A DNA stretch of 62,527 bases from HO2-45-28 sp964412115 (GTDB lineage: Bacteria; Patescibacteriota; Minisyncoccia; HO2-45-28): positions 1 to 62,527 of the forward strand of contig CAYPMM010000002.1 in NCBI GenBank assembly GCA_964412115.1, read 5' to 3'. Every line of letters starts with the position of its first letter. The first letter of the stretch is position 1. Of this stretch, positions 33,124 through 41,047 are shown one piece after another. A model generated the notes under the pieces. The model saw nothing but the letters and a program-made list of their open reading frames with translations, was not told the DNA's origin and searched no databases. Both the position numbers and the translations under genes were made by a program.

Positions 33124-33936
33124 CTAAAATTTTAGGTTAAAAACCTTTTTGGCGTTATTCGCGGTGATTTCGGCTATTTCTTCAAATGATTTTCCGTGAA
33201 GCTCTGCCAAACGTTTAGCTACTTCCGCCACATAAAGAGGTTCGTTGCGCTTTCCGCGATACGGAATGGGAGCGGCAAACGGAGCGTCGGTTTCAATCAG
33301 AATTTTATCCAAGGGCAAAAATTTTACGACTTCGTCATACATACTGGTAATAGTAATGACGCCTGAAAAAGAAAAAGAGAATCCCATCTCTAAAAATTTT
33401 TCGGCGACCGAAATTGAGCCGACAAAAAAATGAACATTTCCCGCCTCAACGGCGGGCAGGCCCCCTCCAGAATCCGCTCCTTCTTCTTTCAAAACACGAA
33501 GCATATCCAGATACGCGTCATCAGAATAAGTTTTATCCTGATTTTGAGATGGCCTGCAGTGAAGCATCAAGGGCTTTTTTATTTTTTTAGCAAGTTGTAC
33601 TTGGGCTCGAAAAAATTCTTCTTGCTTTTTACGAGTATCGGGCTCGGTCCGATAATAATCGAGCCCGCACTCGCCAATCGCTACGACTTTAGGGCGCGCG
33701 GCCAGTCTTTCATAATCTTTCAAATTAAAACCCTCGGCAAAGTCAGTCGGATGAAGTCCGGCCGTGGCCCAAAAACCATCATAAAGTTCCGCAAGCCTAA
33801 TCGCCTCCTCGGACATTTTCAAATCAGTCCCGACATTGATACAGCGCACCCCGCCCTCAAGCGTGCGTTTTATGACTTCGTCCCTGTCCTCATCAAACGC
33901 CTTAAACTGCAGATGAGTATGCGAATCAATCAGCAT
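33124..33936 (-). CDS. tatD: TatD-family metal-dependent hydrolase
   Basis: TIM-barrel DNase/hydrolase of the TatD family. MLIDSHTHLQF gives the HxH metal site; IGECGLDYYRTEPD, LMLHCRPSQ and the late LIETDAPFAAP are family motifs. The ATG at 33936 was chosen because it begins exactly at the conserved strand; the longer open frame overlaps metG. 270 residues. It overlaps the metG 3' end by 11 bp, the usual metG-tatD pairing. Confidence 0.95.
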   Translation of the reverse strand: MLIDSHTHLQFKAFDEDRDEVIKRTLEGGVRCINVGTDLKMSEEAIRLAELYDGFWATAGLHPTDFAEGFNLKDYERLAARPKVVAIGECGLDYYRTEPDTRKKQEEFFRAQVQLAKKIKKPLMLHCRPSQNQDKTYSDDAYLDMLRVLKEEGADSGGGLPAVEAGNVHFFVGSISVAEKFLEMGFSFSFSGVITITSMYDEVVKFLPLDKILIETDAPFAAPIPYRGKRNEPLYVAEVAKRLAELHGKSFEEIAEITANNAKKVFNLKF

Positions 33937-35452
33937 TTTCCTTCCTCGCGAATAACGGGCCGTCAAGTTTAACGCGAACCTTGAGCCATTCTTCTTTTGA
34001 ATCGGACTTGACGCCAAACGCCTCCAGAATTTTTTCGGATGTGTCCGGCATAAATGGTTTAAGCATCCAAGCAACGCTCAAAGCGCCATAGGCCAGATTC
34101 CACAAAACCGCCTTCGTTTTTTCAGCGTCCGTTTTTATAAGCTTGAATGGTTCGTAAGTCTGAACGTACGCGTCAAGCTCGCCCAAAAGCGCCCAAATAA
34201 CATCAGCCGCCTGTTTCAGTTGATAATTTTCAAAAGCATTTTTGTACGCGGGCCACACTATCTGGTCTATAAAATAAGGAGGGCAAGGGTGTTTTTTTAT
34301 TGAGACCGCCGAAAGCTCCTCGTCAGACGGCCGCTCTAAAACACCGCCGAAATACTGCTCAATCATTTTGGCCACGCGGCTTATATAATTACCAAGACCA
34401 TTGGCCAGACCGACATTATATGCCTCTCTAAATCGTTCCTCGGTAAAATCTCCGTCCTGAAAAGGGGATATTTCTTTTGTGAAATAAAAACGAAAAGCGT
34501 CCGTGCCGTAACGCTCAACCAAGTTAAAAGGGTCAACAACATTTCCGATGGTTTTTGATATTTTCCTTCCTCCGACTGTCAGAAACTCGTGCACAAAAAT
34601 CATCTTCGGAAGCGGAAGTCCGGCCGATAGAAGCATTCCCGGCCAGATGGCGGCGTGAAACCGCAAATTGTCTTTTCCCAGCACGTGAATATTGGCCGGC
34701 CACCACTTTTTCCAGTCGTCTCCTCTGCCGTAGCCAATCGCGGAAACATAATTTGTGAGAGCGTCACCCCACACATACATTGTGTGTGAATCGTCTCCGG
34801 GAACGGGAATGCCCCAGGAAATATCTTTCGCCGGACGCGAAAAACTTACATCCTCAAGCCCGTCCGCCATGAACGACAAGATTTCATTTTTTCTGCTTTC
34901 CGGGAATACTCGCATCTCCCCAGATTCAATTGCTTTGCGAATCTGATTCTCATGTTTTGAAAGGCGGAAAAAATAATTTTCTTCTTCCAAAACCTCCGGC
35001 TCTTTGCCGTGGTCGGCGCACTTACCGTCCACCAAGTCCTTTTCCGTCACAAACGCTTCGTGCCCCACGCAGTAAAGTCCCTTATACTTTTTTTTGTAAA
35101 TGTCGCCGGCATCCGCGAGTTTCTTCCAGATTAAAATAGCCCCTGGCCAGTGCCGTTTTTGGTCAGAGGTCCTTATGAAATCGTCCCAAGAAAGATTAAG
35201 CGCTTCTTTCATCGCGCGAAAACGAGCGGAGTTTTTGTCCGCCAGTTCTTTCGGAGTTATGCCGAGTTTTTCTGCTGACCGCACGTTTGTCGCTCCGTGT
35301 TCGTCCGTTCCGGTTAAAAACCAAACATCTCTTCCCTGCAGGCGATGATAACGCGCCATAACGTCTGCCCAAAGCTTTTGCACCGCATGCCCTATGTGCG
35401 GGGGGCCATTAACATAGTCAATGGCCGTAGTAATATAAAATTTTTCGGCCAT
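33926..35452 (-). CDS. metG: Methionyl-tRNA synthetase
   Basis: Charges elongator and initiator tRNA-Met. HIGH motif VNGPPHIGHAVQ, KISKT loop (GRKISKTIGNVVDP), and the WGIPVPGDDSHTMYVW segment of the catalytic core. 508 residues without the C-terminal dimerisation (tRNA-binding) domain, the compact form. The zinc-knuckle insert is reduced to the short-form type. It abuts the permease gene (shared base at 35452) and is coupled to tatD downstream. Confidence 0.96.
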   Translation of the reverse strand: MAEKFYITTAIDYVNGPPHIGHAVQKLWADVMARYHRLQGRDVWFLTGTDEHGATNVRSAEKLGITPKELADKNSARFRAMKEALNLSWDDFIRTSDQKRHWPGAILIWKKLADAGDIYKKKYKGLYCVGHEAFVTEKDLVDGKCADHGKEPEVLEEENYFFRLSKHENQIRKAIESGEMRVFPESRKNEILSFMADGLEDVSFSRPAKDISWGIPVPGDDSHTMYVWGDALTNYVSAIGYGRGDDWKKWWPANIHVLGKDNLRFHAAIWPGMLLSAGLPLPKMIFVHEFLTVGGRKISKTIGNVVDPFNLVERYGTDAFRFYFTKEISPFQDGDFTEERFREAYNVGLANGLGNYISRVAKMIEQYFGGVLERPSDEELSAVSIKKHPCPPYFIDQIVWPAYKNAFENYQLKQAADVIWALLGELDAYVQTYEPFKLIKTDAEKTKAVLWNLAYGALSVAWMLKPFMPDTSEKILEAFGVKSDSKEEWLKVRVKLDGPLFARKENAD

Positions 35453-36471
35453 TATTTCATCTGTTTCTTCTCAATGACATCGTTTAGAAACTCAACGAGT
35501 ACCGCGGCCAAAGGCACGGCCAGAAGCAAGCCGAGAAATCCGCCAAGCTCTCCGCCGATTATTAAAGCTATAACCACTAAAATAGGGGGCACGCCGACGG
35601 CTTTTTTAAAAACAACCGGCACTATCAAATGGTTTTCAAACTGCTGAATTATAAAGTAAAAAATTATTATCACAAGGCCAAGCGCCGGTTTCTGTAAAAA
35701 CGCGACCATAACCGCGGGAATTGCCGCGAGCACCGGCCCGAAAACAGGGATAAGCTCAAAAATGGCCGCAACCACCGCGAGCGACAGGGCGAATTTAACC
35801 TGTAAAATGGTGAGCCCTATGTAGACCATGACCCCTATTAAAACTCCCAAAAGTATCTGCGCCTGCATCCACCCGCCTATTTTTCGCCTGGCTCTGGACC
35901 ACAAATTCAATATATATTCCTCAGACTCAAGAGGCGTTATTATTTTTAAAAAATTCTCGATTCCCTTTTCCTGCACCGAAAGATAAAAAGATATAACCAC
36001 GACCAAAATGAAAGAAAGCGCTCCGCCGAAGACGAGCGAAGTGGCCTGGAAAAAACCTCCGGCTAGCTGTTCTAAATAAACTCTTGAATTGTCCAACAGA
36101 CCGGTGATCGCGGTTGAGATTGAAATTGGGAGTTCGGGCACGAATTCAAAAAGAGCTCCGGAGGCGGTCTGGAACAAAGATTCCGAAGAAACCAGAGAAA
36201 TTTCCGAAAAAAGAGGCGGGACTATGAGCGAAAAAGCGGCTGCCAAAAAAGCAAAGGATATGATGTAGACCAAAATAACGCTTAAAACTCTCGGCAGGCG
36301 ATAGCGCATAAACCATTGAGCCGCCGGCTCAATGGCTGACGCGATTACAACCGAAAGGAGTATCACCGCCACCACGTTCCTTATCAAATACAGAAAAACA
36401 AGCCCTAAAATTAAAAGTATGGCGCGTATGAAAGTTCCGGTTGAAATTTCTATTTTTGTGATTTGGGGCAT
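35452..36471 (-). CDS. AI-2E/PerM-family transporter
   Basis: Membrane protein of 339 residues with about seven helices in the AI-2E (TqsA/YdiK/PerM) arrangement. A long soluble segment follows helix 3; the C-terminal signature IPVFGPVLAAIPAVM and QQFENHLIVPVVFKKAVG are typical. The substrate is not known; some family members act in Na+/H+ exchange. It is coupled end to start with the M16 peptidase upstream and metG downstream. Confidence 0.92.
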   Translation of the reverse strand: MPQITKIEISTGTFIRAILLILGLVFLYLIRNVVAVILLSVVIASAIEPAAQWFMRYRLPRVLSVILVYIISFAFLAAAFSLIVPPLFSEISLVSSESLFQTASGALFEFVPELPISISTAITGLLDNSRVYLEQLAGGFFQATSLVFGGALSFILVVVISFYLSVQEKGIENFLKIITPLESEEYILNLWSRARRKIGGWMQAQILLGVLIGVMVYIGLTILQVKFALSLAVVAAIFELIPVFGPVLAAIPAVMVAFLQKPALGLVIIIFYFIIQQFENHLIVPVVFKKAVGVPPILVVIALIIGGELGGFLGLLLAVPLAAVLVEFLNDVIEKKQMK

Positions 36472-37742
36472 TAAATTCCGGCCAAAATTTTTTCATAGCC
36501 GGCAGTGTTTTTGTGCGGACCTATGGCCGCGAGGTTAATTTTGCCGGGCCTGATCAATTCTTTGGCCGCTTTCATAATATCACTTTTTTGAACTTTTTCA
36601 ATGTGGCTTAAAACTTCCTCCGGAGTTTCTATTTTTTTATAAAACAACGCCTGCTCTCCCAAAAAGGTCGCGATTTCGTCGGAAGACTCAAAAGAAAGCG
36701 CCATTGAGCCCCGCAAATAATCTTTGGCGAATTTTATTTCACTCTCCGAAACGCCATATGTTTTTACGTCTTTAAGAATTTTCACCATCAGCTCCACCAC
36801 CCGCCCCAGATCTTTATGCGGAATTCCGGCTGAAGCCGCCAAATAACCCGAGTCGGTATAATGCTGGGCTGATGCGTGGACATAATAAGCCAAGCCGAGT
36901 TTTTCGCGTATTTCCATGAAAAAACGGCTGGACATGTTTCCGCCCAAAATAACGCCCAAAAGCCCGAGAGCATATCTGCGGTCGTCAAACATGTCATATC
37001 CGCGAAAACCCAAAACCAAATGGGTCTGGTCGGTTTCTTTGAACATCAAATTAACTCCGGATTTTTTTTGAACTTCCTTGGTCGGTTTTTTTGAAAAAGC
37101 TCTGCCTCGCTTAAAAGACGAGAAGGCTTTGATTATTTTTTTCTCGGCGCTTTTGGCGTCAATATTGCCCGCGGCAACCACCAAAGCATTTGAAGCAACA
37201 TATTGTTTTTCTTTATAATCCAAAATCTCATCGCGTTTTATGCGGTTGACTATGGACTTGGTTCCGGCAATATCCCAGCCGGCAGGCTGGTCGCCGTAAA
37301 GCAGTGTTTCCCAAAGGTCGCCGATTTTTCGCTGGGGCATGTCTTCGTACATGCTTATTTCCTGGATTATTACTCCGCGCTCGCGCTCAATTTCGTCGGC
37401 CTTAAAAAGGGGTTCAAGTAAAATATCCGAAACTATGTCTAGCGCGGAATCAAAATGTTTTCCCGCGGCTTTAACCCAATAGCCGGTTACTTCTTTGGAT
37501 GTAAACGCGTTATGTTCGGAGCCAAGCCCGTCAAGCGCGCGATTAACCTCGCCCGGCTCCGGCCGGTGTTTGGTGCCTTTGAAAAACAAATGCTCCAAAA
37601 AATGCGAGATGCCGTTGATATTTTTGGTTTCGTATTTTGAGCCGGTGCCGACCAAAACCAAAAGAGTCATCGCCTCAGTCCCCGACATTGGGGCGGTTAT
37701 TACTTTAAGCCCCGACGGCAATATTTTTTTGTGGAATTTCAT
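36471..37742 (-). CDS. M16-family zinc peptidase (pitrilysin/PqqL type)
   Basis: Inverzincin peptidase: the inverted zinc motif HFLEH lies in GISHFLEHLFFKGT, with the distal Glu in ERERGVIIQEI. The second, inactive-type domain contains the Arg/Tyr-rich region MEIREKLGLAYYVHA. 423 residues matches the single-chain homodimeric M16B class such as the mitochondrial-processing-peptidase-like enzymes of bacteria. No signal peptide, so it is probably cytoplasmic. Confidence 0.95.
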   Translation of the reverse strand: MKFHKKILPSGLKVITAPMSGTEAMTLLVLVGTGSKYETKNINGISHFLEHLFFKGTKHRPEPGEVNRALDGLGSEHNAFTSKEVTGYWVKAAGKHFDSALDIVSDILLEPLFKADEIERERGVIIQEISMYEDMPQRKIGDLWETLLYGDQPAGWDIAGTKSIVNRIKRDEILDYKEKQYVASNALVVAAGNIDAKSAEKKIIKAFSSFKRGRAFSKKPTKEVQKKSGVNLMFKETDQTHLVLGFRGYDMFDDRRYALGLLGVILGGNMSSRFFMEIREKLGLAYYVHASAQHYTDSGYLAASAGIPHKDLGRVVELMVKILKDVKTYGVSESEIKFAKDYLRGSMALSFESSDEIATFLGEQALFYKKIETPEEVLSHIEKVQKSDIMKAAKELIRPGKINLAAIGPHKNTAGYEKILAGI

Positions 37743-37786
37743 ATTTAAATTATAACATTGTTTTAAATAAAATACACACCGATCAA

Positions 37787-37815
37787 TTTTAAAAAAGCCC
37801 CCAAAGGAGCTTTTA
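37787..37815 (-). terminator. Rho-independent terminator
   Basis: Minus-strand stem AAAAGCTCC / GGGGGCTTTT with a TTTG loop, followed by TTTTTTAAAA. It ends the 123-residue membrane protein gene. Confidence 0.8.
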
Positions 37816-37822
37816 GAAAATT

Positions 37823-38194
37823 TTATTTATTTTCTATTTCGATTTCCAGCTTACCGCCGGATTTTTCAAAATATTTGAGGTCAAAAGACTGCCCGTCACT
37901 TGAACGCCCTATACCCCTCAAAACATCTCCTTTGTAAATTACCATTCTGCCAAGGTGGTCTCTTTTTTTAATAATCAACTCTTTAACTCCGCCTATTTTT
38001 TGGCTCAATTCAATATAATCAACGAAAGCATTCAATGAACTTCCGACCCGAACGGAAGCAGGAACCAAAATAAACGAAATGAGGGCGGCAAACAGCATAA
38101 CGGTAGCAAGCCAAGCAAAAAATACTTTAAATCTTATAACCCTCTTTCTTTTGGAGTGTTTGTGTTTCCTGCGTATTCGCATCCTGCGACCCAC
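37823..38194 (-). CDS. Basic single-span membrane protein, 123 residues
   Basis: A very basic N-terminus (RRMRIRRKHKHSKRKR) is followed by one membrane helix (about 25-47) and an extracytoplasmic domain rich in beta-type residues. The topology is N-in, C-out by the positive-inside rule. No family recognised. Short conserved-looking YKGDVLRGIG resembles small SH3-like or LysM-like strands but is not enough for a call. Confidence 0.7.
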   Translation of the reverse strand: MGRRMRIRRKHKHSKRKRVIRFKVFFAWLATVMLFAALISFILVPASVRVGSSLNAFVDYIELSQKIGGVKELIIKKRDHLGRMVIYKGDVLRGIGRSSDGQSFDLKYFEKSGGKLEIEIENK

Positions 38195-38279
38195 CGATGT
38201 CCCACCTCTTAAAAAACAGTCTACTTATATTATAAACACTTTTTTAAAACCGTTTCTTAACAAAGTGGATAACTAAAAA

Positions 38280-38305
38280 CAAAAAAGGCGCCTTGGGCGC
38301 CTTTA
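38280..38305 (-). terminator. Rho-independent terminator
   Basis: Stem GGCGCC(C) / (G)GGCGCC with a short loop, followed on the minus strand by TTTTTTGTTTTT. It ends the 83-residue gene. Confidence 0.85.
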
Positions 38306-38321
38306 AGAAATTTGAAAGGGT

Positions 38322-38573
38322 TTAACTCATGCGAACCAATGTGTGAGAAGCGGGCCGAATGTCACACATGGGGTGTTTTTCACGCAGTCTATCATGCTCT
38401 TCTGAAATTAAGGCGTTTACGGTTTTCGCTAAAATTGATTCCGCCTCTCTGTCATTACCAACAGGAGATTCTACATCAAAAAATCTGCCGAATTGAACAA
38501 AACCGCTGAAAATTGTCTTATAAACCGCGACTTCTTTTTCCACATGAAAGACGACGTGGAGATAAAACCTCAC
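38322..38573 (-). CDS. Unrecognised 83-residue protein
   Basis: GTG start at 38573 with AGGAG at proper spacing. Soluble. The N-terminal half has beta-prone residues (RFYLHVVFHV), the C-terminal half is helical and charged with HDRLREKHP. No family recognised. It lies just downstream of the glyS fragment left by the PaaX/Cas2-like cassette. Confidence 0.65.
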   Translation of the reverse strand: MRFYLHVVFHVEKEVAVYKTIFSGFVQFGRFFDVESPVGNDREAESILAKTVNALISEEHDRLREKHPMCDIRPASHTLVRMS

Positions 38574-38619
38574 TCTTTTCTCCTTTCAAAAGGGCGTCAA
38601 AACCAAATCTAGTCTAACG

Positions 38620-38685
38620 TGTTTTGAAATGCCGGTCAAGCTATTGGATTTTGTGACGAGTTTGCTCCCCGATGTCGCGGTCGCG
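38620..38685 (-). pseudogene. Diverged fragment of the glyS 3' end
   Basis: Reads RDRDIGEQTRHKIQ, a stop codon, then LDRHFK; the intact GlyS ends RDRDTGEQTRHKIQ-DLDGHIK. By my count nucleotide identity to 39752-39806 is about 84 percent at a constant offset of 1121 bp. It marks one side of the PaaX/Cas2-like cassette, and the intact glyS end marks the other. Confidence 0.85.
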
Positions 38686-38700
38686 ATATTTCCGCGACAT
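38672..38700. repeat. Short hairpin at the edge of the glyS fragment
   Basis: 9-bp arms ATGTCGCGG / CCGCGACAT with an 11-base spacer. One arm is part of the glyS fragment, the other looks like an inverted copy of it, as if produced by a template switch. Confidence 0.7.
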
Positions 38701-38716
38701 TCCACAAAGAAAACAA

Positions 38717-38756
38717 AATTTACATATTTCTTGCGATAGCAAGATTTATGTAAATT
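38717..38756. repeat. 40-bp palindrome, family R1, copy A
   Basis: Arms of 20 bp with three mismatched pairs, core TCTTGCGATAGCAAGA. It contains the stop codon and last codons of the PaaX/Cas2-like gene. T-rich sequence follows on the minus strand, so it may also terminate transcription. Confidence 0.9.
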
Positions 38757-39273
38757 CTTTAATAAGAAACATTTTTACGCAAGAAATAATTTTGTGGGCC
38801 TTAACAAATTCTTCGGTATCTCTGTAAACATCGTAAGGGCAAACCCAAACACTTTTTTGAAGCTGTTGATACCCCATTTCAACCAACGCTGTTCTAAAAA
38901 TTTCTCTTAGTATCTTTTTATTTTCGGGAATATCAAAAATAACCATAATCCACATGCCGTCTTTTCTTTTTTTCTTTTCTTTCATCCTTCTTCTGGCTTT
39001 GAGAGCCTTCTTTGACCCTCTTAGAGTAAGAATAATGCCCTCCACCGCCTCTAAAGATTTCATCTTTATGTATCCCTGTTCGCCCAAATATTCTACAAAC
39101 TGTTTAAAACCCCGTTTGGCATTTTCTTTCTCGTATTCGCGCCGCATACGCCCCATGTCAGGATGAACCACGTCGGACATGCTTCGGGGAGTAAGAGAGT
39201 AATAGGCGTCGTCCGCCTTTTCCATAAGTTCGTATAGTTTTAACAAAAATTTGTCTGTGATGGAAACTCTCAT
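38746..39273 (-). CDS. PaaX-like / Cas2-like fusion protein
   Basis: 175 residues. The N-terminal part resembles the winged-helix region of PaaX-type repressors. The C-terminal part is a Cas2-like ferredoxin fold: WIMVIFDIPENKKILREI, LQKSVWVCPYDVYRD and a final FLIKEF strand. The first strand carries the conserved Asp of Cas2. This fusion family is common in CPR bacteria outside CRISPR loci, and no cas1 or CRISPR array is present here. The gene is flanked by two R1 palindromes, one overlapping its stop and one about 45 bp upstream of its start. Either autoregulation or a REP/RAYT-like mobile element could explain this. Confidence 0.8.
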   Translation of the reverse strand: MRVSITDKFLLKLYELMEKADDAYYSLTPRSMSDVVHPDMGRMRREYEKENAKRGFKQFVEYLGEQGYIKMKSLEAVEGIILTLRGSKKALKARRRMKEKKKRKDGMWIMVIFDIPENKKILREIFRTALVEMGYQQLQKSVWVCPYDVYRDTEEFVKAHKIISCVKMFLIKEFT

Positions 39274-39317
39274 ATTGTTTTGATTTATTGTTTGGCTTAT
39301 CTCAACTTATTTTTTAT

Positions 39318-39355
39318 TTTAACATATTTCTTGCTATCGCAAGAAATATGTTAAA
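39318..39355. repeat. 38-bp palindrome, family R1, copy B
   Basis: Arms TTTAACATATTTCTTGC / GCAAGAAATATGTTAAA with a single mismatched pair at the centre. It lies upstream of the PaaX/Cas2-like gene. No T-run follows on either strand, so it is not a terminator. Confidence 0.95.
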
Positions 39356-39394
39356 GATGCGTATAAGATTTGAAGAAGCGCGTTAATGTGGCTC

Positions 39395-39425
39395 AAAAAA
39401 AACGCCGAACCTTCCAGGTTCGGCG
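39395..39425 (-). terminator. Rho-independent terminator
   Basis: Stem CGCCGAACCT / AGGTTCGGCG, then TTTTTTTT on the minus strand. The GAACCTGGAAGGTTC core recurs in the terminator at 42991-43011. Confidence 0.9.
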
Positions 39426-39445
39426 CAAATCAGTTTTTTAAGCAA

Positions 39446-39694
39446 TTATTGCTTAGTAATTCTTTTGAATATATTCGGGTTCATGCCAAGCTTTTTGTGA
39501 GATACTAAACAACTGACAGATGCAACAAATAATGTGATGAGGCCGTAAGGTATGATAAGTAGTGAAAAGGTAATGTCTGGTCCGCGCCATTCAGGATAAA
39601 TCTTTACTGAATCATATTTTATTATAGCCGCGCCCAAGTAGCCAAGAAACAGCCACGCCACAGCAAACCAAATAGGAGCCGGAACGTAGAACAT
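39446..39694 (-). CDS. Small two-helix membrane protein, 82 residues
   Basis: Two hydrophobic segments (about 5-25 and 42-64) in an otherwise unremarkable sequence, with a basic C-terminus (KRITKQ). ATG at 39694 with a weak G-rich site upstream. No family recognised. It lies between glyS and the R1 palindrome, inside the interval bounded by the duplicated glyS 3' ends, and has its own terminator. The TrpR-like cassette carries a comparable two-helix protein. Confidence 0.65.
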   Translation of the reverse strand: MFYVPAPIWFAVAWLFLGYLGAAIIKYDSVKIYPEWRGPDITFSLLIIPYGLITLFVASVSCLVSHKKLGMNPNIFKRITKQ

Positions 39695-39728
39695 GCGTCC
39701 ATCCCCGACTTACAAAAAACAACCTGCC

Positions 39729-41009
39729 CTAATTTAGCATATCTTTTATATGCCCGTCAAGGTCTTGTATTTTATGACGAGTTTGCTCTCCGGTGTCGCG
39801 GTCGCGGACGGTTGCGGTGCCGTCTTCCAGCGTTTGGTAGTCAACCGTAACGCACCACGGGGTTCCGATTTCGTCTTGGCGACGATAGCGCTTGCCGATA
39901 TTGCCGTTGTCGTCAAATTCAACGGCTCCAAATTCTTTTTTTAAGTTTTTGTAAACCTCCCGCGCTTTTTCAACCAAATCGGGTTTGTTTTTTACCAAAG
40001 GAAAAACGGCAACTTTTACCGGAGCGATACTTGGATTTAATTTCAAATAAGTTCTCATCTCTCCGCCCAGCTCATCCTCGGTATAGGACGATGTCAAAAC
40101 CGCAAGAATCGTGCGCCCCAAACCAAAAGTCGGCTCAACCACGTGCGGAATAAATTTTTCTCCGCTCGCGGGGTCGGTATAGCGCAAATCTACTCCCGAC
40201 TCTTTCATGTGACTGGACAAATCATGATCGGCGCGATAAGCCAAGCCGTAAAGCTCTTTTTTGCCGAAGGGATATTCAAATTCAAAATCAATCGTCCGTT
40301 TTGAATAATGCGCCCGATCGCCTTTCGGAACTTCAAGTTCCGAAACCATGTTTTTGTCTATTCCTACTGCCTCAACCCACTCCCACATTTTTTTTCTCCA
40401 TCTTTCAAAATTTTCTTCCCACTCTTCTTCTCTCACAAAGTACTCAAACTCCATCAAGTCAAATTCACGAACTCTGAAAAGAAAATCGCGCGGTGAAATT
40501 TCGTTTCTGTAGGCCCTGCCTACTTGAGCAATGCCGAACGGCAAAGTCGCGCGCATCGTGTCTAAAACATTTTTGAAATTAACAAACATCCCCTGCGCTA
40601 TCTCTGGACGCAAATAACCGTCTTCGGTTTTAAACATAAGATTAAACTGGCGAGAGGCGCCTAATTTTCCTCCGCACTCCGGACATTTTTTTTCACTTGC
40701 AATCTGGTCGGCGCGAAAGCGTTTTTTGCATTTTTCACACTCAACCATCGGATCCATAAAACCCTCCAGATGCCCGCTCGCCTTCCAGACTCCTTCGGGC
40801 ATTATGGTTGTGGTTGAGATGCCATACATATCATCACGGCTTTTCACAAAATGCTCCCACCAAAGCTCTTTTATGTTGTGAGCGAGTTCGGCGCCATAAG
40901 GCCCCAAATCCCAAAAGCCGGCGAGCCCCCCGTAAATTTCGGAGGCAGGATACACAAAACCGCGCCTTTTGGCGAGCGAAACTATTTTTTCCAAATTGGA
41001 TTCGGCCAT
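39729..41009 (-). CDS. glyS: Glycyl-tRNA synthetase (homodimeric type)
   Basis: Single-chain class II GlyRS. ASEIYGGLAGFWDLGPYG at the N-terminus, zinc ribbon with cysteine pairs CEKCKKRF and CPECGGKL, motif 2 GRAYRNEISPRDFLFRVREF, and motif 3 EPTFGLGRTILA. The C-terminal anticodon-binding domain ends near residue 426. Its 3' end is the host site of the PaaX/Cas2-like cassette; a diverged duplicate of its final codons is at 38620-38685. Confidence 0.97.
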   Translation of the reverse strand: MAESNLEKIVSLAKRRGFVYPASEIYGGLAGFWDLGPYGAELAHNIKELWWEHFVKSRDDMYGISTTTIMPEGVWKASGHLEGFMDPMVECEKCKKRFRADQIASEKKCPECGGKLGASRQFNLMFKTEDGYLRPEIAQGMFVNFKNVLDTMRATLPFGIAQVGRAYRNEISPRDFLFRVREFDLMEFEYFVREEEWEENFERWRKKMWEWVEAVGIDKNMVSELEVPKGDRAHYSKRTIDFEFEYPFGKKELYGLAYRADHDLSSHMKESGVDLRYTDPASGEKFIPHVVEPTFGLGRTILAVLTSSYTEDELGGEMRTYLKLNPSIAPVKVAVFPLVKNKPDLVEKAREVYKNLKKEFGAVEFDDNGNIGKRYRRQDEIGTPWCVTVDYQTLEDGTATVRDRDTGEQTRHKIQDLDGHIKDMLN

Positions 41010-41047
41010 TTAGAAATTTTAAGCCTAACGGACGTAATTGACAACGG

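Noticed and set aside
33937..34074. N-terminal extension of TatD
   Set aside because: It overlaps metG out of frame; the conserved TatD strand begins at the ATG at 33936.
38717..39355. CRISPR locus because of a Cas2-like protein
   Set aside because: Only palindromes flank the gene; there are no spacer-repeat arrays, cas1 or effector genes in the window.
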